Shown: positions 6,001 to 8,058 of the stretch, one piece after another
How positions within the stretch are numbered: the first letter of the stretch is position 1
How the letters are laid out: each line of letters opens with the position of its first letter
Source of the DNA: Bacteroidales bacterium
Lineage (GTDB): Bacteria; Bacteroidota; Bacteroidia; Bacteroidales; Tenuifilaceae
Assembly (NCBI GenBank): GCA_008933525.1
Contig: WBUV01000130.1
Span: 1-8,058 of the forward strand
Direction of reading: 5' to 3'
Length of the DNA: 8,058 nt
Translations under genes and position numbers: made by a program
The notes under the pieces: model-generated
What the model was told of the DNA's origin: nothing
The model's database searches: none
What the model saw: the letters and a program-made list of their open reading frames with translations, nothing else

Positions 6001-7302
6001 CGAAGCAACATCTTTACTTACGTGATAAATTAACAATCCGTGGCCTGGGATATAGGCATCGAATCCGGTTTTTTGGCGATTTTCGATTAAGTAATATTCA
6101 TTAGTTGTTGCCGTATTTACTCTATAGAATGCGTTTGCATCGGTTTTAGACGAAGGTATTGTAACTGATTCACCATCGTTAAGTGTAGTTGCCGTAGCCC
6201 AACCATATACCATTACTTTGGTGTAAGCATTGTGGTGAGCAGGGGTTATACCGTCGTTGTTCCACGAGCCCGAAGACATGAGATCCCATTCTCCGGTTCC
6301 TTCATATTGTCCTCCTGTTTCATAGTCGGTGTCGTAGTAATCTGGTGCGCCCAATACATGGCCAAATTCATGGCAAATAACACCAATTGATGTCATCGTT
6401 GTCCCCGATGTTCCAGTTAGTTCGGATGAGCATGAATAGGTGGTAATAGTTTTTCCATCGAGTGTTTTTGCGGGAATCTCCCATGCATGAGCCCAAATTG
6501 TGTTAGCAGGGGCTCCTGATTCCTCCCCGTATCCAGCATAAATTACGTATACGCCATCAACATAGCCATCGTTATCGTTGTCGAAATCAGCATAATTTAC
6601 ATCAGCATCGGCAGCGGTAACGGCTTCGGTTACCAGAGCATCTGGTTTTACATCGTATCCATCGGCATCGTTGGCGCCATAGTACGACATGTTTTGGCTT
6701 GCAGTATATGGTCCTGCAACCGTAACTGTAAGGTTAAATTGGTTGTAAGAGTTTTCTAAGTAGAAATCCTTTACGCTGCCTGTTGCTCCATTGGCGGTAT
6801 AGTTTTCTTGGTTAAACAAGTTGTCGAAATCGGCTTGAGTTTTAGTAAAAGCCTTATCCTTGAATCCCATAAGGATACAAACAAGTTTTCGGTTACCTGT
6901 TGTTGGAAAAGATTTTTGAGATTCGGCTGCTTTTATGGCTCGAATGCTTTTAAGCATTTGAAGCTGCTCTTTTGAGTAGGTTAGTCCTTTTCTTGTTTTA
7001 GTAAGAACCTCTTTGTCTTCGCTTGTTCTTTTCTCTAAATCCTTTGCAATGACACCAGAAGGGATTAGGTATCCTCGCTCATCATTAATTGCATACTCAA
7101 AGTAACCCTTGGAGTTAGACAGAAGTGTGTATCCATCAGCGGTTACTGCCCATTTGCTTCGTTCATCACCTTTTAGAGTAATGGTAATTGTACTACCATC
7201 GGGTTGGGTAAACTTTATTTTTCTGGGATAAGCAGGGCTCGAAAAACCTGAATGCACCACACAAATTACCAAGAGAAGGATTAGAGAAAATCGTTTAATC
7301 AT
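3007..7302 (-). CDS. secreted M6-family metalloprotease with T9SS type A sorting domain
   Basis: This 1431-residue protein is predicted to be cell-surface or secreted and zinc-dependent. A signal peptide covers about residues 1-22. The region up to about 135 resembles the N-terminal part of M6 (immune inhibitor A-like) proteases. The catalytic domain runs to about 520 with H311-E-F-G-H315-V-L-G318-A-P-D321 (zinc ligands and catalytic Glu312) and a likely Met-turn WDLMSSGSW (Met342). D241-N-D-N-D-G-Y-V-D249 looks like a calcium loop. Next come a fibronectin III domain (about 530-632), a jelly-roll 'choice-of-anchor' type domain (about 633-790), a PKD domain (about 791-875), an unassigned beta-rich domain (about 880-1053), four InlB-type repeats (1058-1347) and the T9SS tail (YPNPT from 1360). 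All key protease residues are present. The physiological substrate is unknown; nutrient or host/matrix protein degradation is inferred. It is a single-gene transcript with a terminator just downstream. Confidence 0.93.
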   Translation of the reverse strand: MIKRFSLILLLVICVVHSGFSSPAYPRKIKFTQPDGSTITITLKGDERSKWAVTADGYTLLSNSKGYFEYAINDERGYLIPSGVIAKDLEKRTSEDKEVLTKTRKGLTYSKEQLQMLKSIRAIKAAESQKSFPTTGNRKLVCILMGFKDKAFTKTQADFDNLFNQENYTANGATGSVKDFYLENSYNQFNLTVTVAGPYTASQNMSYYGANDADGYDVKPDALVTEAVTAADADVNYADFDNDNDGYVDGVYVIYAGYGEESGAPANTIWAHAWEIPAKTLDGKTITTYSCSSELTGTSGTTMTSIGVICHEFGHVLGAPDYYDTDYETGGQYEGTGEWDLMSSGSWNNDGITPAHHNAYTKVMVYGWATATTLNDGESVTIPSSKTDANAFYRVNTATTNEYYLIENRQKTGFDAYIPGHGLLIYHVSKDVASHYNSNDINSKAPQHMYPVCASATTNPSSTASSYGNINSGGCPFPGTSNKTSFTDATTPSMKSWLGVATNKPITNISENTGTGVITFDFNGGNTGNPNNFIAAAANESQIDLSWSRSENRDVVIAYSTSSTFGSLVDGNSYTVGQSISGGGTVIYQGDATSFNHTGLNSNTTYYYKAWTKLTSTPSYSSGTVTQAKTTCSGILALPLTEDFNSGDISGCWTIIDNQGNGQVWQIGNISDGLSGTYIFLDSDGYGEDNTQNTDIITPAINTTGLTSVAVLFKHYFKVEAGETATFSYSLDGTNWIQIDKWTTSTANPANFKKILTEVANKPSVRFKWNYTGTWGWFWCIDDINITETSAADAVANFKAEPTDINIGESTTFSDLSNGTITSWAWNFGNGATPATATTVGPHTVTYSSVGNKTVTLTVNGDVTETKTNYINVVDPSAPAVIVRWNFEDSNVTADEGISANTSKTITTNSTGTFSYTTGTGGTGTNALTNTGWDNGANSKAWQTEFSTFGYNSITVSSKQKSSNTGPKEFKLQYKTTGTTWIDVPSSNITLSNDNYISGVLANFALPADVENQPSVSLRWVMRSNLQVSSGNVASGGTSRIDDIVVNGKKMGSPTQYTLTMSKNGNGTITPTAGEHTYNASATVELNATPDQGWQFEKWEINGNTVNSASTQITINSNTTAVATFTKITHTLTVSHVGNGTVTPTDGESTHDAGATVTLTATPDQGWLFEKWVINGSTVNSASTQITINSNTTAIATFTKITYTLTVSHVGNGTVIPTDGESTHDEGASVTLTATPDQGWQFEKWEINGNTVNSASTQITINTNTTAVATFTRITHTLTVSHVGNGTVTPVDGETTHDEGASVTLTATPDQGWQFEKWEINGNTVNSASTQITISSNTTAKATFTVINGIDIVENQLEVYPNPTSSVVNIKNAKVIKSIQVLDFTGRTLKTIVNILDSKTDTDLTGFAPGMYLLRVTSTDNSVLIIKVTKK
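3262..4131 (-). repeat. four tandem 219-bp coding repeats (InlB B-repeat-like)
   Basis: Inside the protease gene, four in-frame units begin at 4131, 3912, 3693 and 3474, each 73 codons (the last 71). Each unit reads TLTVSHVGNGTV near its start, has a central TPDQGWQFEKWEINGNTVN segment, and ends with ITINSNTTAVATFTKI. Units 2-4 are closest; unit 1 has a diverged start (TLTMSKNGNG). Protein and DNA are both highly similar, including identical stretches of over 40 bases between units 3 and 4, which suggests recent duplication or ongoing gene conversion. Such repeats usually act as stalk or adhesive modules on surface proteins. Confidence 0.92.
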
Positions 7303-7330
7303 AGTCTTAATTTATTTAATAAAAGTGTCG

Positions 7331-7357
7331 CAAGGTAATAATCTTTTTATTGCCTTG
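7331..7357 (-). other. inverted repeat in the 5' leader of the protease gene
   Basis: CAAGGTAATAA (7331-7341) and TTATTGCCTTG (7347-7357) form an 11-bp stem with one G·U/A·C position (G·U on the plus strand, A·C on the minus strand) and a 5-base loop. It ends 28 bp before the protease ATG and has no adjacent U-run, so it is not a standard terminator. It could be an operator or an mRNA 5' hairpin. The rest of the 203-bp gap holds only a weak -7-like TATATTTC (7413-7406) without a matching -33 element, and no clear terminator for the upstream gene. Confidence 0.5.
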
Positions 7358-7505
7358 TATTCTATTAAGTGACTATTTTATAGACGATTCGTATTAATTT
7401 TAATTGAAATATATGGTTAAAAAACAGGTTATTCTGGTGGTTTAGTTCTTTCGTACCAGAGCATGCTTGCTGTTTGCAGTCAACCTTTAGTATGGCTAAT
7501 ATAAA

Positions 7506-7718
7506 CTATACAGACTGAAAAATTTGGTTTAGTTCATTGACGATTTGCTCAATACTATCGTTCGATAATCCTTTTTGAACTGCCAAATCGTTCAAAGTAC
7601 CCCAGACAGGCTCTCCGCAAACAACGCAAACAATCCCTTTATCCCTTAGATATGAGACAGACTGAGGCAATTGTACAACTATATCCTCTATTTGAATGTC
7701 TTTTGTTATTGGTAGCAT
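7506..7718 (-). CDS. DUF1858-domain protein with CxxC motif
   Basis: This 70-residue cytosolic protein has no signal peptide. It matches the small DUF1858 domain: an N-terminal I-T-K-D-I-x-I-E-D-I-V segment, a hydrophobic/aromatic helix (LPQSVSYLRDKGI), C31-V-V-C34-G-E-P, then T-L-N-D-L-A-V-Q-K-G-L and a final helix ending in L-N. This domain occurs alone or fused to hemerythrin-like (ScdA-type) and other redox proteins. The CxxC suggests a redox disulfide or metal site, but the function is not established. It starts 58 bp after the OsmC-family gene in the same direction and may share its transcript. The full domain length is present, so it is not truncated. Confidence 0.82.
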   Translation of the reverse strand: MLPITKDIQIEDIVVQLPQSVSYLRDKGIVCVVCGEPVWGTLNDLAVQKGLSNDSIEQIVNELNQIFQSV

Positions 7719-7776
7719 AAATTTGAAGTTAGAAGATGGAGGATGGAAGAAATTCAGGAAACTCCATCCTTTATTA

Positions 7777-8058
7777 CTATTCTTCGTTAATGCGAACCTC
7801 GTGGGTTATGGTCATACCTTTACGGTAGGCTGCACTCACTCCACAGTATTTCTCCTCCGAAAGACTAACGGCTTTATTTATACTTTCAAGTGGCAGATTT
7901 TTCCCCCAGAATTCATAAATTACCTTCATGGCTATATAATGCTTCGGATGTTCCTCGGTTTGCTCGGCTTCCACCCAAACACGGAATTTACTCGGTTCAA
8001 CTCGCATTTTCTTTAGGATAGATATTACATCCATTCCTGTACAGCCAGCCAATGCAAC
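7777..8058 (-). CDS. OsmC-family protein, YhfA-like (5' end outside the window)
   Basis: The frame is open through the window edge and begins VALAGCTGMD; a TTG at 8052 is an internal Leu, not a start, so the N-terminal part is missing. The visible 94 residues align well with the C-terminal half of E. coli YhfA, an OsmC-like protein. GCTGMDVISILKKMR contains the first conserved Cys, and SEEKYCGVSAAYRKGMTITHEVRI contains the second Cys in the family's K-Y-C-x-V motif. OsmC/Ohr proteins use such a Cys pair to reduce hydroperoxides, but YhfA-type members have no firmly assigned substrate, so peroxidase activity is only inferred. It lies upstream of the CxxC-containing DUF1858 gene, suggesting a thiol/redox pair. 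Confidence 0.88.
   Translation of the reverse strand, partial: VALAGCTGMDVISILKKMRVEPSKFRVWVEAEQTEEHPKHYIAMKVIYEFWGKNLPLESINKAVSLSEEKYCGVSAAYRKGMTITHEVRINEE

Noticed and set aside
5687..6011. Short open frames on both strands inside the protease gene
   Set aside because: They are out-of-frame shadows of the uninterrupted 1431-codon frame with no domain of their own.
7740..7770. 8-bp inverted repeat (AGGATGGA / TCCATCCT) in a purine-rich spacer between the OsmC and DUF1858 genes
   Set aside because: The loop is 15 bases and no U-run follows in either direction. The surrounding GA-rich degenerate sequence resembles ordinary Bacteroidetes intergenic filler, so no function is claimed.
7696..8016. 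Plus-strand 106-codon open frame
   Set aside because: It is antisense to the OsmC-family gene, whose family motifs are clear on the minus strand.
8050..8052. TTG as start of the OsmC-family gene
   Set aside because: The frame continues upstream with VA before this Leu, and the conserved ALAGC segment and the missing N-terminal half show the gene begins outside the window.

Overview
The window reads as Bacteroidota, most likely a member of the Bacteroidales. The signs are a moderate-to-low GC content, a type IX secretion (T9SS) type A sorting domain on a large secreted protease, a DUF5777 protein, weak or absent Shine-Dalgarno sequences with A-rich leaders, and promoter candidates resembling the Bacteroidetes TTTG / TAnnTTTG pattern. 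The lineage below phylum is a guess. All supported genes lie on the minus strand, so the window is described in transcription order, from high to low coordinates.

(1) 8058-7506: the 3' part of an OsmC-family gene (YhfA-like) and a 70-residue DUF1858 protein with a CxxC motif. They are 58 bp apart and probably co-transcribed. (2) 7505-7303: an intergenic region with an 11-bp-stem hairpin just ahead of the next gene. (3) 7302-3007: a 1431-residue secreted M6-family metalloprotease with fibronectin III, jelly-roll-like and PKD domains, four 73-residue InlB-type repeats and a T9SS tail, followed by a strong intrinsic terminator. (4) 2975-2641: the regulatory region of asnA. (5) 2640-1606: asnA, ammonia-dependent asparagine synthetase, followed by its own terminator. 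(6) 1493-1: a probable three-gene operon of a single-haem cytochrome c-like lipoprotein, a DUF5777 outer-membrane-type protein and a YceI-like secreted protein (truncated by the window edge), with gaps of only 6-13 bp.

The most interesting part is region 4. It looks like two complete ribosome-mediated transcription attenuators in series in front of asnA. The first has a 25-codon leader ORF with 8 Asn codons, a possible antiterminator and an intrinsic terminator. The second has a leader ORF with 7 Asn codons (six consecutive), a possible antiterminator and a second intrinsic terminator 30 bp before the asnA start. The amino acid enriched in both leaders is the product of the downstream enzyme, which is the defining logic of amino-acid attenuation. 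The second leader has no stop codon and is in frame with asnA. Its Asn run is followed by a Pro-Pro-Pro-Pro-Gly stretch next to the possible antiterminator arm. All pairings were worked out by eye and no folding or database search was run.
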